Of a DNA stretch of 64,000 nt, positions 7,766 through 15,941 are shown piece by piece. The position numbers were made by a program, and so were the translations under genes. Within the stretch, counting starts at the first letter, position 1, and each line of letters begins with the position of its first letter. Below the pieces are notes generated by a model. It was given only the letters and a program-made list of their open reading frames with translations. It was not told the origin of the DNA and searched no databases. The stretch is from JAHEZL01 sp046074525 (GTDB taxonomy: Bacteria > Bacteroidota > Bacteroidia > Flavobacteriales_C > GCA-002722245): the NCBI GenBank assembly GCA_046074525.1, contig JBJTOK010000067.1:1-64000 (forward strand). Reading direction: 5' to 3'.

Positions 7766-10700
7766 TTACCTAATCACCGAAACTTTCCCGATTTCTTCAT
7801 GGAATCGTTCGGTATGAAAGCGGCGGTAGCGTACTTTCCATACGTAAGTGTCCATCTGCACCGGGCGATTTTTGTAAGTGCCATCCCAGCCGGTATTAAT
7901 GTCGTTTGAAGTAAAAAGCAATTCCCCCCATCGGTCGAATATCATCATTTCAAAGTCATCTACGCTGATGCTGCGGAAATAAAAAACATCGTTCACATTA
8001 TCGCCGTTGGGTGTGAAAGCATTGGGAACGTACACTTCCCTGATCACATAAATTTTGATGGAATCCTTGAAATAACAGCCTTTTTCATCTGACAGCACAT
8101 ATTGATAAGTAATGTCTCTTTCGGGCAAAGCAACAAATGGTTCAGCACAATCGGTGCAGGAGAGATAAGTGGCCGGCGACCAGAATACCTTGTCTTCAAA
8201 ATCAGCTTTGATCTGTAAATTCTCGCCATACTCCAGAACATATTCTCCATTAATTCCGGTGAAAGGTTTGTCGGCCAGACTGACTGCAGCAAACAGTGAA
8301 TCTATGCAGTCATCGTTATTGGTGATGATGACTTTGTAGGTAGTGTTTTGCTGAGGAAAAGCTGTAGGATTGGCGATGCTGTTATTGGTGAGCGATACAG
8401 CTGGTGACCATAAATATTTCGCTGCACCTTTGGCCAGTAGCGGAATTGAATCATCTTTACAAATGGTGGTGTCTCTCGAAATCGTTCCTTCTGCTTTTGA
8501 AACATTCACTAAAAAAGTAGTGCTGTCTTTTCCGCACATGTTACTGATGACCGATTTGTAAAGAGTAGTTGTGCCTGGTGTAGCCAGCGGAGTGCGCACT
8601 TGCGCATCATCCAAAGTATTGGCAGGTGTCCATGTGTAATCATAATTTCCATTTGTTCCGGGATTGAGCAGGGCAGAAAATCCAAGACAAATCACGGTGT
8701 CCTGCTGAATATCGAAAGAAGGAACCGGTATAACTTTCAGTACAATAGAATCACTAATGTCACATCCATCCGGCGATTTAAAAGAAATATGAATGGTTTC
8801 TGATTGGTTGAGAACGACTTGTGTTGATCCCGAAGTGGCATTACTGAAATTCTTTACCGGTGTCCACTGGAAAGAAGAACCGGGAGAAACGGAGACGTTG
8901 TGGGCAACGCCCGGACAAAGGGAGTCGGTTGGACTTATATCATGATCCAAAGAGAAGAGGGAAATAGTCACCTGCGCCGAATCCTTGTTGCAAAAACTAT
9001 CGCTGTTGACGGTGTAAGTAGTGTTGGCGGTTGGTGTTGCAACGACTGTAATTCCGGTGGATTGATTCAGTGTTGTTGCTGGTTTCCATTGATAATTGTT
9101 AGCACCGCTGGCGGTGAGCGTAACGCTGCCTCCCGGACAAACAGAGTCGTTTGGGAATACATTAACGTCTACTTGCGGTACTACACGCAAATCCATGAAG
9201 GTGGTGTCTACAGGCGGACAGCCCCCGGGATCGAAGGCCAGAAGAGTGATTTTGTAGAGTCCGGTATCAGAATAAATGTAAGTCGGGGAATAATCAGTGC
9301 TTTTATCACCATTCCCGAAATCCCACTCATAGGTGAGTCCGCCACTACTTTCATTTTTAAAAGTGATGGGTTCGTTTTTACAAGCGAGTGTATCGATATT
9401 TGCGCTAATGATGGCTGTAAGTTTTGATATATCGAACTTGATCACCGCGAGGTTGCAGTTGTCAGCTTTGTTGACGTTCGACCACGCTCCGGGCGTAGTG
9501 GGGAAATCGGATTTCCCGCCACAGCCGCCGCAAACTGCCTGGTACACATTTCCTTTTTTATCGAAGCGACTTGTTCCGCCATCTACGTGTTCCAGTGAAT
9601 TGGCGCCGCCAAAGTAAGTTCCGTATTTCAGGCTGCCCGCATTTTGTGAAAACACAGCGAGATAAAAATCACTGCCGTCTGTTGTTTTCTGATAGGCATC
9701 AGTAGTGAGCGGCATTCCGCTGGTACTGCCTTGCACATTGTTTTGAAAAAGATTGATTATGCCACCCCAGGCCGAAATATAAATGTCTTCGCAGTTGTTC
9801 ACCAGGAAGGCCGATGGTACCAGATCAATATTGCTGGAGCCTGATCCAATTACAGTCGAAAATACAGTGCTGCTTAATGAACTGTTGAGTTTATGAATGA
9901 ATTGCTTGCTGTTAGCATTACTATACACACCAGGCGTTACAGGATAGGAACCTTCACTTTGTCCGAAAATAAAAACATTATCGTTCTTATCAAGTTGTAC
10001 AAAGTAGGATTGGTCATAAGATGCAGTGCCGATATAAGTTGAAGCTTTCAGAGTTTGTCCGTTGCCTGAAATATGCGCGATGAAACCATCAATTCCACCT
10101 TGTGGCGCTGGGTGCAGCACTCCTGCTGTGGTAGGGAAGTTGGCGCTTGTGCTTCCTCCTGTGAGATACAAATCATTGTTGCTATTGAATTGTATAGAAT
10201 AAATAGCATCATCACCATTTCCTCCGATGTAGGAACTCCACAGCAATGAAGAAAGATCGTTGTTGAATTTCATGATGATACCATCGTGACTTCCACCGCC
10301 GAAAACATTTTGGTAGCCCGTAACAATAGGGAAATTCGCTGAGCTGGTGGTGGTGCCTATGTAGGCATTCCCCAAACTATCCACAATGATTTCTCCCCTG
10401 AAAATATCACCGTAATTGTAGTACAACTTGGAGATGTTGTATTCATCATTGAGGCCATCGTTTTTTGCTCCGCCAATCAAGGTAGAGCCCACCAAAGCAC
10501 TTCCCGCAGCATTGAGTTTCGCTACAAAAATATCCGAACCAATGGAGTAGTTCAATACCACATCGCTCACCACGCCGGTGCCGCCGTTAAAGGTTTTGTC
10601 GTAAGCTGTTGCCGAAGTAGGGAAATTATTGGAACTGGTGCTTCCGAAAATCAGCAATTCGTTTTTGTTGGATACTACAATACTGTGCGGTGATTCAATA

Positions 10701-11656
10701 TCATTTCCGCCCATGTACGTAGAGTAAAGGAGGGAGCCACCGTTGGAGGAATATTTGGTAATCGACAAATCTACATTTCCAGAGAAGGTTGTGTTGTAAG
10801 CTCCAACTGTTACCGGATAACCAACGCCGAAAGCAATTCCGGCATCGTAAAGTTTTCCGCTTTCATCGTACGTTGCAGTATAACCCCAGTTGTCGGAAGT
10901 GGAGCCTGAAAATGACGCGAACAATACAACAGGATCGATAGTGAGAGGAAGATTTTTATTGTAGGCGCCTACATTGAAACCGAAAAATCCTTTTTCATTT
11001 TTACTATAGCCCGAAGCGATATTGGTGCTGCCCTGGTAAGAAACAGGCGCCCGAAAAATAACGTCGCCGGTTTCAGCAAAGAGCTGGATGTCATTGCCAT
11101 TTTGAAGGGCCCTTATTCCTTTATGTTCAAATTGTATTTGTCCAACTTTTGCGTCCGGCTGTACTATAAAGTCGTATTCCAGGTGACCATTTTTTTCATA
11201 ATACCTTACATCAATACCAGGATAAAAATTATGCAGATAAACTTCACTGTAGACAGCAGCATTGCTGACCCATTTTGATGGATCATTGCCAATGAAATAA
11301 TTGATGTAGTCGTTGTATTTGCCTTTTCCTTCAGCCTGAGGAAGGGCTGTGTTTTTGTATTCGATTTTAAAGGAGTGAGCCTTTAGTTCCTGAGTCCCTG
11401 GCTTATGATGGTGAATGTTTTCGTAAATCTGGGTGAGCATTTGCGGATCGTAAATATTGAAATGCAGTCCGTCGTTTTCAATGAATAGCATTCCCGAACT
11501 GATGCGCGCCCCAAAAAGCACCTGCTTTGGCCATTGTCCCTTATTTTGAATGAAGCGTGCCGATGGTTTTTCATTTGCCCTCACATGGGCAAACGTGGGG
11601 AAGCACAGCAATAACGCAATGATGAGAGTGAAGGTATGTCTGGTTCCTGGCAACAT
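7766..11656 (-). CDS. T9SS type-B cargo: DUF7948/SBBP-repeat/PKD surface protein
   Basis: A 1296-residue exported protein. In order: signal peptide (1-27); an N-terminal DUF7948-like region beginning RFIQNKGQWP; a long series of SBBP-type repeats (about 245-740) with recurring YSTYMGG, SSYIGG, YGTYFGG motifs likely forming a beta-propeller; a PKD domain (YEWDFGNGD, about 775); several Ig-like repeats each opening with a VCPGGS or ICLG motif; and a C-terminal type-B sorting domain (NAFTPNGDNVNDVF ... FDRWGELLF ... WDGTYKNRP) of about 85 residues. Type-B domains direct export through the type IX system and, in Flavobacterium, need a PorP/SprF partner. Such a partner is encoded 161 bases upstream (11818-12765). 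The likely role is surface adhesion or motility; the ligand is unknown. Confidence 0.9.
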   Translation of the reverse strand: MLPGTRHTFTLIIALLLCFPTFAHVRANEKPSARFIQNKGQWPKQVLFGARISSGMLFIENDGLHFNIYDPQMLTQIYENIHHHKPGTQELKAHSFKIEYKNTALPQAEGKGKYNDYINYFIGNDPSKWVSNAAVYSEVYLHNFYPGIDVRYYEKNGHLEYDFIVQPDAKVGQIQFEHKGIRALQNGNDIQLFAETGDVIFRAPVSYQGSTNIASGYSKNEKGFFGFNVGAYNKNLPLTIDPVVLFASFSGSTSDNWGYTATYDESGKLYDAGIAFGVGYPVTVGAYNTTFSGNVDLSITKYSSNGGSLLYSTYMGGNDIESPHSIVVSNKNELLIFGSTSSNNFPTSATAYDKTFNGGTGVVSDVVLNYSIGSDIFVAKLNAAGSALVGSTLIGGAKNDGLNDEYNISKLYYNYGDIFRGEIIVDSLGNAYIGTTTSSANFPIVTGYQNVFGGGSHDGIIMKFNNDLSSLLWSSYIGGNGDDAIYSIQFNSNNDLYLTGGSTSANFPTTAGVLHPAPQGGIDGFIAHISGNGQTLKASTYIGTASYDQSYFVQLDKNDNVFIFGQSEGSYPVTPGVYSNANSKQFIHKLNSSLSSTVFSTVIGSGSSNIDLVPSAFLVNNCEDIYISAWGGIINLFQNNVQGSTSGMPLTTDAYQKTTDGSDFYLAVFSQNAGSLKYGTYFGGANSLEHVDGGTSRFDKKGNVYQAVCGGCGGKSDFPTTPGAWSNVNKADNCNLAVIKFDISKLTAIISANIDTLACKNEPITFKNESSGGLTYEWDFGNGDKSTDYSPTYIYSDTGLYKITLLAFDPGGCPPVDTTFMDLRVVPQVDVNVFPNDSVCPGGSVTLTASGANNYQWKPATTLNQSTGITVVATPTANTTYTVNSDSFCNKDSAQVTISLFSLDHDISPTDSLCPGVAHNVSVSPGSSFQWTPVKNFSNATSGSTQVVLNQSETIHISFKSPDGCDISDSIVLKVIPVPSFDIQQDTVICLGFSALLNPGTNGNYDYTWTPANTLDDAQVRTPLATPGTTTLYKSVISNMCGKDSTTFLVNVSKAEGTISRDTTICKDDSIPLLAKGAAKYLWSPAVSLTNNSIANPTAFPQQNTTYKVIITNNDDCIDSLFAAVSLADKPFTGINGEYVLEYGENLQIKADFEDKVFWSPATYLSCTDCAEPFVALPERDITYQYVLSDEKGCYFKDSIKIYVIREVYVPNAFTPNGDNVNDVFYFRSISVDDFEMMIFDRWGELLFTSNDINTGWDGTYKNRPVQMDTYVWKVRYRRFHTERFHEEIGKVSVIR

Positions 11657-11780
11657 TTATGTGCGAAAAGTTTCCCTTTTTACTTTAACATTTGAAGATA
11701 GTAAATGTTACAGAAACTTCCGCTTCAAAATATTGATATTCAGGAAGGGAGGGAAGTTTAATTTAGTTTTAGCCATCTAC

Positions 11781-11816
11781 CTCCGTGAAGACTGTATCTC
11801 TGTGGTTAAAAATGAG
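11781..11816 (+). repeat. Degenerate dispersed intergenic element, copy 3
   Basis: CTCCGTGAAGACTGTAT-CTCTGTGGTTAAAAA followed by TGAG, in the 161-base gap between the PorP/SprF gene and its cargo gene. Its 3' half is nearly identical to copy 1. Confidence 0.45.
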
Positions 11817-11817
11817 T

Positions 11818-12765
11818 TTACCAGCTCGGGCAGCCTCCCATTTTTCGTGGTAATTTTTTGCCTTGTTTGCAGGTGAAGGCATAGCCTACTGCAATTTCGT
11901 GCGATCCTACCGAAGCTGAGCTGAGTTTTGAGAGCGTAACATCATAGCTGTAGCCTATCCTGAATTGTTTGGTTTGAAGGGCGATATTTAAAATCACCGC
12001 ATCGCGTGTACGGTACCAGATCCCGCCAGTGACTGGTCCTTTTTTAGCATAGAGTCCGAGGTTTAATTCTTTGAAATCCCTTTGTTGCTGATAAATCACC
12101 TGAGGTGAAATATAGGATTCCATTTTGCGACTGGTAGGAATGGTTACCCCCACGTGTGCAGTGTATTTTCGGGGCAGCAATGATTCTGCCTGAGGCATAA
12201 AGAAAGATTGGTTGGGTTCGAGTAAATGGTGCACTGCCAATCCAACTTGCATGTATTTGCTGTATGCCACCGCACCGGTAGAAAAATCGGGATAAAGAAT
12301 GTTTCTGTTGAACACTTCTGTAGAAGGTAGTAGCGGACCGCCGGCATTGTATTGATTACCAAAAACAAGTGTTTCTGAGTGGAGGATTTTCTGCTCTATA
12401 TCGGCCTGCAAAGCGAAGCTGAATGAGAAGTTACGCATGTTCTTGATATAGGAATAAATGGCGCCCACCCTGTTGGTGATCAACGTTCCCTGTCCGGCAT
12501 TATCAGAAGTGATCAGCAATCCCAATCCGCCATTAATTGCCGAAACAGAATGATCGTAAGATGCGCTGTAAGTAATAAACTGTCCGGCCAGCTGTGGCCA
12601 TTGATCGCGGAAGTTAAGGTTGAGTCGCCCGCAGCCATTTGTCCCAGCGAGGGCGGGATTGAGGTAGAGCGGATTGGCATAAAACTGACTGAATTGCGGA
12701 TCCTGTGCTTTTAGCTCAAAGCAGGTCAAAGCTAGCGCAAGCCATATAAATAGCGTTTTTTCCAT
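11818..12765 (-). CDS. PorP/SprF family T9SS outer-membrane protein
   Basis: A 315-residue protein with a signal peptide (cut after ELKA-Q) followed at once by the family opening DPQFSQFYANPLYLNPALAGT. It then shows FRDQWP, the SYD strand, GGLGLLITSDNAG and a series of amphipathic strands ending near AVGYAF. PorP/SprF proteins form beta-barrels in the outer membrane and act as partners or anchors for T9SS type-B cargo. Gene order (directly before the type-B cargo at 7766-11656) predicts that pairing. Its own barrel is homologous to the C-terminal half of the next gene upstream (12809-14416), which is 43 bases away. Confidence 0.92.
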   Translation of the reverse strand: MEKTLFIWLALALTCFELKAQDPQFSQFYANPLYLNPALAGTNGCGRLNLNFRDQWPQLAGQFITYSASYDHSVSAINGGLGLLITSDNAGQGTLITNRVGAIYSYIKNMRNFSFSFALQADIEQKILHSETLVFGNQYNAGGPLLPSTEVFNRNILYPDFSTGAVAYSKYMQVGLAVHHLLEPNQSFFMPQAESLLPRKYTAHVGVTIPTSRKMESYISPQVIYQQQRDFKELNLGLYAKKGPVTGGIWYRTRDAVILNIALQTKQFRIGYSYDVTLSKLSSASVGSHEIAVGYAFTCKQGKKLPRKMGGCPSW

Positions 12766-12808
12766 AACGGTAAGTTTTTAATTAGAAATCCCTATTGTAT
12801 ACAGGCGA

Positions 12809-14416
12809 TTATTTCGCCTGTTGTTTAATTACATAACGCATAGTTACCTGGTGCGATGCAAACAGCTGGTTGGATAACGGATCTGCGCTGAATGGCAGTC
12901 CCGACATACCATAGCTGTAAGTCAGTCTAAGGTTGCTGTTAGAGTAACCCAAGCTGAATAACATTGCATCAGCAGTAGAGAAACTTGCGCCGGCTATCAC
13001 ATTTTTGTATTTCACGATGTTACTCATCCAAAGTTTATTGTACAAACCTTGTTTTCTGTAGCTGATGCTAGGAGAGTAAATCCAGTCAGACTTAGAATTT
13101 TTTCTGATGTCAGTTCCCATCTGAGCGGTAAATTTCATCGGGATATACACTTTCTGGTCGAAGCTGGCATCGGTATAAGATGGATTGAAGAGGTTGTCCA
13201 CTGCAAATCCGCCATAAATGGTTTTTCCGTTGAAGAGGATACCTGCGCCGAAAGTATTCATCATGATGTGACTTGTTCCTGCGTTTTCAGGGATAAAGGC
13301 CGTTGAAGCGAAGAGCGTACCTGTGCGCGGATCAAAGGAATCCCCTGCCGACAGTTGGCTCCAGTCGATGGTTCTGCTGCTGAGTGTGTATCTCGCAGAT
13401 GGCTCAATCGACCATTTTCCAATGTGGATTTTAGGAGAATAAACGAAGGAGAAAGAGTTGGTATTTACCCTGTTGCCCGCCATGATGTCGGAGGTATAGA
13501 GGATCGCTACGCCACCTTTCACCTTGTTCACATAGCCATCAATAGAAAAGGTATTGGTAAGGAAGCTTTTTGTTTCCAGTTCAGGCCATTCGCTTCTTAC
13601 CAGGTATTTGATTCTGATGCCATCGGTATTTCCAGCAAATGAAGGGTTTTCCTGGATTGGAGATACTCCGCCATAGAGCACGAATGGATCACCGAGGTTG
13701 AGTACTTCTATTCCGCCTCGTTGTGACATTTCATCTTCAAACAATGCTGGCATCATTGCTCCGGCAGCAAGACTGTATTGAGCTATGTTTTTATCATTGA
13801 TGCTGAGTTCGCTGAACTGGTATTGTTTTTCAGAAGCACCAGAGGAATTGTGTCCTTCAGTACCTGAGCCATTGGCAGTCGTTTTACCTGCAGCAACTTC
13901 TTTTTTCGATTTTATTTTAGCTGTTTGTTCGGAAAGAGCGTTGTTTTTCTTTTGAGAAGAGGAGTTGTAATTGATAACTGCTACATCCTCGTTGTTGATG
14001 GAAGATAGGCTATTGCTGTTTGTTTCGGCAGCAGCAGTTGTTTCAGCAATGTTTGGTTGTGTCTTGCCTTTGCCGCCTCTGCCATTAGAGGTTTCTTTTT
14101 CACTTCCGGCAGTAGTATCGTTTACTTCAACATAAATAGCATAACTCAGGAAAGACAATAATATAAGGAGAAGGGAGCTGCTGCCCCATTTGAGCCAGTA
14201 GCGAGGTGCAGATTCTTCATTCGCCAGAAGGCTGTCGATATTCTTGAATTGGTGATTTTCATCTTCAATGTAACTGTTTTGCCAGGCCTGGAAATCTTTT
14301 TGATAGGATGGATTCTCCCTGACAAACTGCTCAACGGCGCTCTTATCCTCCAATGACAAGTTTCCTTCGAAGTAATCGAAAGACACCTGATCAAAGTTGT
14401 TCTTGTCTATCATCAT
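12809..14416 (-). CDS. Trans-envelope anti-sigma/PorP-SprF-like barrel fusion protein
   Basis: A 535-residue protein with an unusual layout. Residues 1-72 are an acidic helical region like cytoplasmic anti-sigma domains of Bacteroidota. Residues 77-96 form a single transmembrane helix. Residues 97-240 are a low-complexity Ser/Asn/Thr/Lys/Gly linker. Residues 241-535 are rich in beta-strands and align by eye with the neighbouring PorP/SprF protein: NPSFAGNTDG and SEWPEL versus NPALAGTNG and DQWPQL; GGVAILYTSD versus GGLGLLITSD; AVDNLFNPS versus AVHHLLEPN. There is no cleavable signal peptide. The sigma gene overlaps its start by 4 bases (ATGA), the usual sigma/anti-sigma arrangement. Inference: the protein spans inner membrane, periplasm and outer membrane and holds the sigma factor until a T9SS-related surface event releases it. 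It resembles in concept the dual-membrane-spanning (Dma) anti-sigma factors described in Bacteroides thetaiotaomicron. Confidence 0.8.
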   Translation of the reverse strand: MMIDKNNFDQVSFDYFEGNLSLEDKSAVEQFVRENPSYQKDFQAWQNSYIEDENHQFKNIDSLLANEESAPRYWLKWGSSSLLLILLSFLSYAIYVEVNDTTAGSEKETSNGRGGKGKTQPNIAETTAAAETNSNSLSSINNEDVAVINYNSSSQKKNNALSEQTAKIKSKKEVAAGKTTANGSGTEGHNSSGASEKQYQFSELSINDKNIAQYSLAAGAMMPALFEDEMSQRGGIEVLNLGDPFVLYGGVSPIQENPSFAGNTDGIRIKYLVRSEWPELETKSFLTNTFSIDGYVNKVKGGVAILYTSDIMAGNRVNTNSFSFVYSPKIHIGKWSIEPSARYTLSSRTIDWSQLSAGDSFDPRTGTLFASTAFIPENAGTSHIMMNTFGAGILFNGKTIYGGFAVDNLFNPSYTDASFDQKVYIPMKFTAQMGTDIRKNSKSDWIYSPSISYRKQGLYNKLWMSNIVKYKNVIAGASFSTADAMLFSLGYSNSNLRLTYSYGMSGLPFSADPLSNQLFASHQVTMRYVIKQQAK

Positions 14417-14904
14417 ATTAAATTACTTATGTCCTGTATCTGGTCCTTTATTTTTTGTCGTGCCCTGAACAAATATACCTTCACCTGCGATTCATTGAGG
14501 CTGAGCATTTCGCCAATTTCCTCGTAGCTGTATCCTTCCATGTCGCGCAGAAGCAGTATCGACTTCTGTATTTCGGGTAAGGTTTGCAAACAACGGTCAA
14601 TTACTTCCTTGAGTTCGAAATTTGTACTGCTGGTACTTTCCGAAGGTTCTAGGTACGTGGAAGTTTCCATCGACTGCATCCTGTTGTGCTTTTTCACGAA
14701 GTTGATCAATGCGTTGTGCGCAGTGGTAAACAGCCATGATTTAGCTTTTTCGGGTTCAACATTGTCTTTGTGTTGCCACAATTTCATGAACGCATCCTGT
14801 ACAATATCATTCGCATCATCTTCATCACGAAGCGATTTGAAAACGTATCCGTAAAGCCGATGGCTTAAGGATAGCACAGCTTTATTGTACTCCTGTGTTG
14901 TCAA
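14413..14904 (-). CDS. ECF-family RNA polymerase sigma factor
   Basis: A 163-residue sigma-70 family protein with two domains. Region 2 is at about 10-75 (LYGYVFKSLRDEDDANDIVQDAFMKLW, then the promoter-melting helix SWLFTTAHNALINF). Region 4 is at about 105-158 (LPEIQKSILLLRDMEGYSYEEIGEMLSLNES, a helix-turn-helix). The start appears to be TTG: the frame upstream has no ATG or GTG before a stop, and the first in-frame alternative would be GTG at codon 10, cutting region 2. The stop overlaps the downstream anti-sigma/barrel fusion by 4 bases. The sigma factor probably directs this operon and other envelope genes; the regulon cannot be read from the window. Confidence 0.93.
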   Translation of the reverse strand: MTTQEYNKAVLSLSHRLYGYVFKSLRDEDDANDIVQDAFMKLWQHKDNVEPEKAKSWLFTTAHNALINFVKKHNRMQSMETSTYLEPSESTSSTNFELKEVIDRCLQTLPEIQKSILLLRDMEGYSYEEIGEMLSLNESQVKVYLFRARQKIKDQIQDISNLI

Positions 14905-15020
14905 TGCTTCCTGAGTTACCCGTGGTTTTACAGCTTGTAGCTAAAACAATCATGTGTTTGTAATGTTACAGCAGACAATGAAATTAATGAGTTATCGCCT
15001 GTAAAGTAAGGATAATTTAT

Positions 15021-15053
15021 GGAAAAAAAAGAAAGGTTCAAAGCCTTGAACCC
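15021..15053 (-). terminator. Terminator after the DUF4249 gene (minus strand)
   Basis: Stem GGTTCAA/TTGAACC (15035-15041 and 15046-15052) with a four-base loop. On the minus strand it is followed by TTTCTTTTTTTT. It separates the TonB-receptor/DUF4249 transcript from the sigma-factor operon, so the latter needs its own promoter in 14905-15020. Confidence 0.75.
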
Positions 15054-15074
15054 TTCTGTTTGCGAAGCAAGTTG

Positions 15075-15938
15075 TTATTTAATCGTTTCCTGGCGGCGCG
15101 ATAAAGCTGAAGTACTGAACCAACCCAGGGCATTCATGCCACTGCCGCTGGTTTTACTGATGTTGCTCCGTACGTTGGCCGGAGGTGTGGCGAAGAGTCC
15201 GCCATTGTTCAGCTGAGTTTGTGTTTCACTTAAAAACTGCCAGGTTGCTTCAGTGATAGACAGGATCTCCACTTTTACTGAATCGCCTATGTGGTAAGGT
15301 TTTGAGGAGTTGTTGATGCCGAAACGAACCGGAATGATGAACTCGAAGCCATCGGCGCCTGGTGCATTGAAGGCGCCGTTCACAACAAGGATCATGGAAG
15401 AAGCATCAGCAAATAAGGTGTCGTTACGATAATATTTTACCCAGCAATAATCTGTACGCCCGGCCGAATCCATGGCATGAAACTCGGCGAGATAAGTGTT
15501 TTCAACAGACCCAAAGCCGGTGTTCGGAATAAAGTTGATGCTGTCAATTTTTGGTACAGGATTCGTGCTGCTGTAAGCGTTGTATACCGAACCCTTGTAA
15601 CTGATTTCCAAAGTATAGCTGAGTCCGATTTTGCATAGGGAATCACTACTGCCAGGAGTCCATATGTATTCACCGCTGTTGCCATTTTCCACAAAATCGA
15701 AAGTATCTCCTATGCTGCTGATTACTTTAACAATTGCTCCTGTAGCAGGTGGAGGTGTGGCGTTATCGAAATAGGGCTGACTCACCGACAGCTTTATTTT
15801 TTGTGCTGTAGCTTCATTGGTAAGGAAGCCATCCACGATCAGTTTCTTTTCACCTTCCTCCAGATCTACGGAAATCACTTTTTCACAGGAAGCGAAAAAG
15901 AAGAGGAGGCTTGCCGATATATACAATAGTTTTCTCAT
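15075..15938 (-). CDS. DUF4249 family outer-membrane lipoprotein
   Basis: A 287-residue lipoprotein. The signal peptide ends in FFFASC, giving a lipidated Cys18, followed by the family opening EKVISVDLEEGEKKLIVDG. It continues as a beta-rich fold with an Ig-like half (TGAIVKVIS, GEYIWTP). DUF4249 proteins are encoded next to TonB-dependent receptors across Bacteroidota and are presumed surface or periplasmic partners; their function is unknown. Here it lies 3 bases after the receptor stop (15942) and is followed by a terminator, so the two form a two-gene operon. Confidence 0.88.
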   Translation of the reverse strand: MRKLLYISASLLFFFASCEKVISVDLEEGEKKLIVDGFLTNEATAQKIKLSVSQPYFDNATPPPATGAIVKVISSIGDTFDFVENGNSGEYIWTPGSSDSLCKIGLSYTLEISYKGSVYNAYSSTNPVPKIDSINFIPNTGFGSVENTYLAEFHAMDSAGRTDYCWVKYYRNDTLFADASSMILVVNGAFNAPGADGFEFIIPVRFGINNSSKPYHIGDSVKVEILSITEATWQFLSETQTQLNNGGLFATPPANVRSNISKTSGSGMNALGWFSTSALSRRQETIK

Positions 15939-15941
15939 GTT

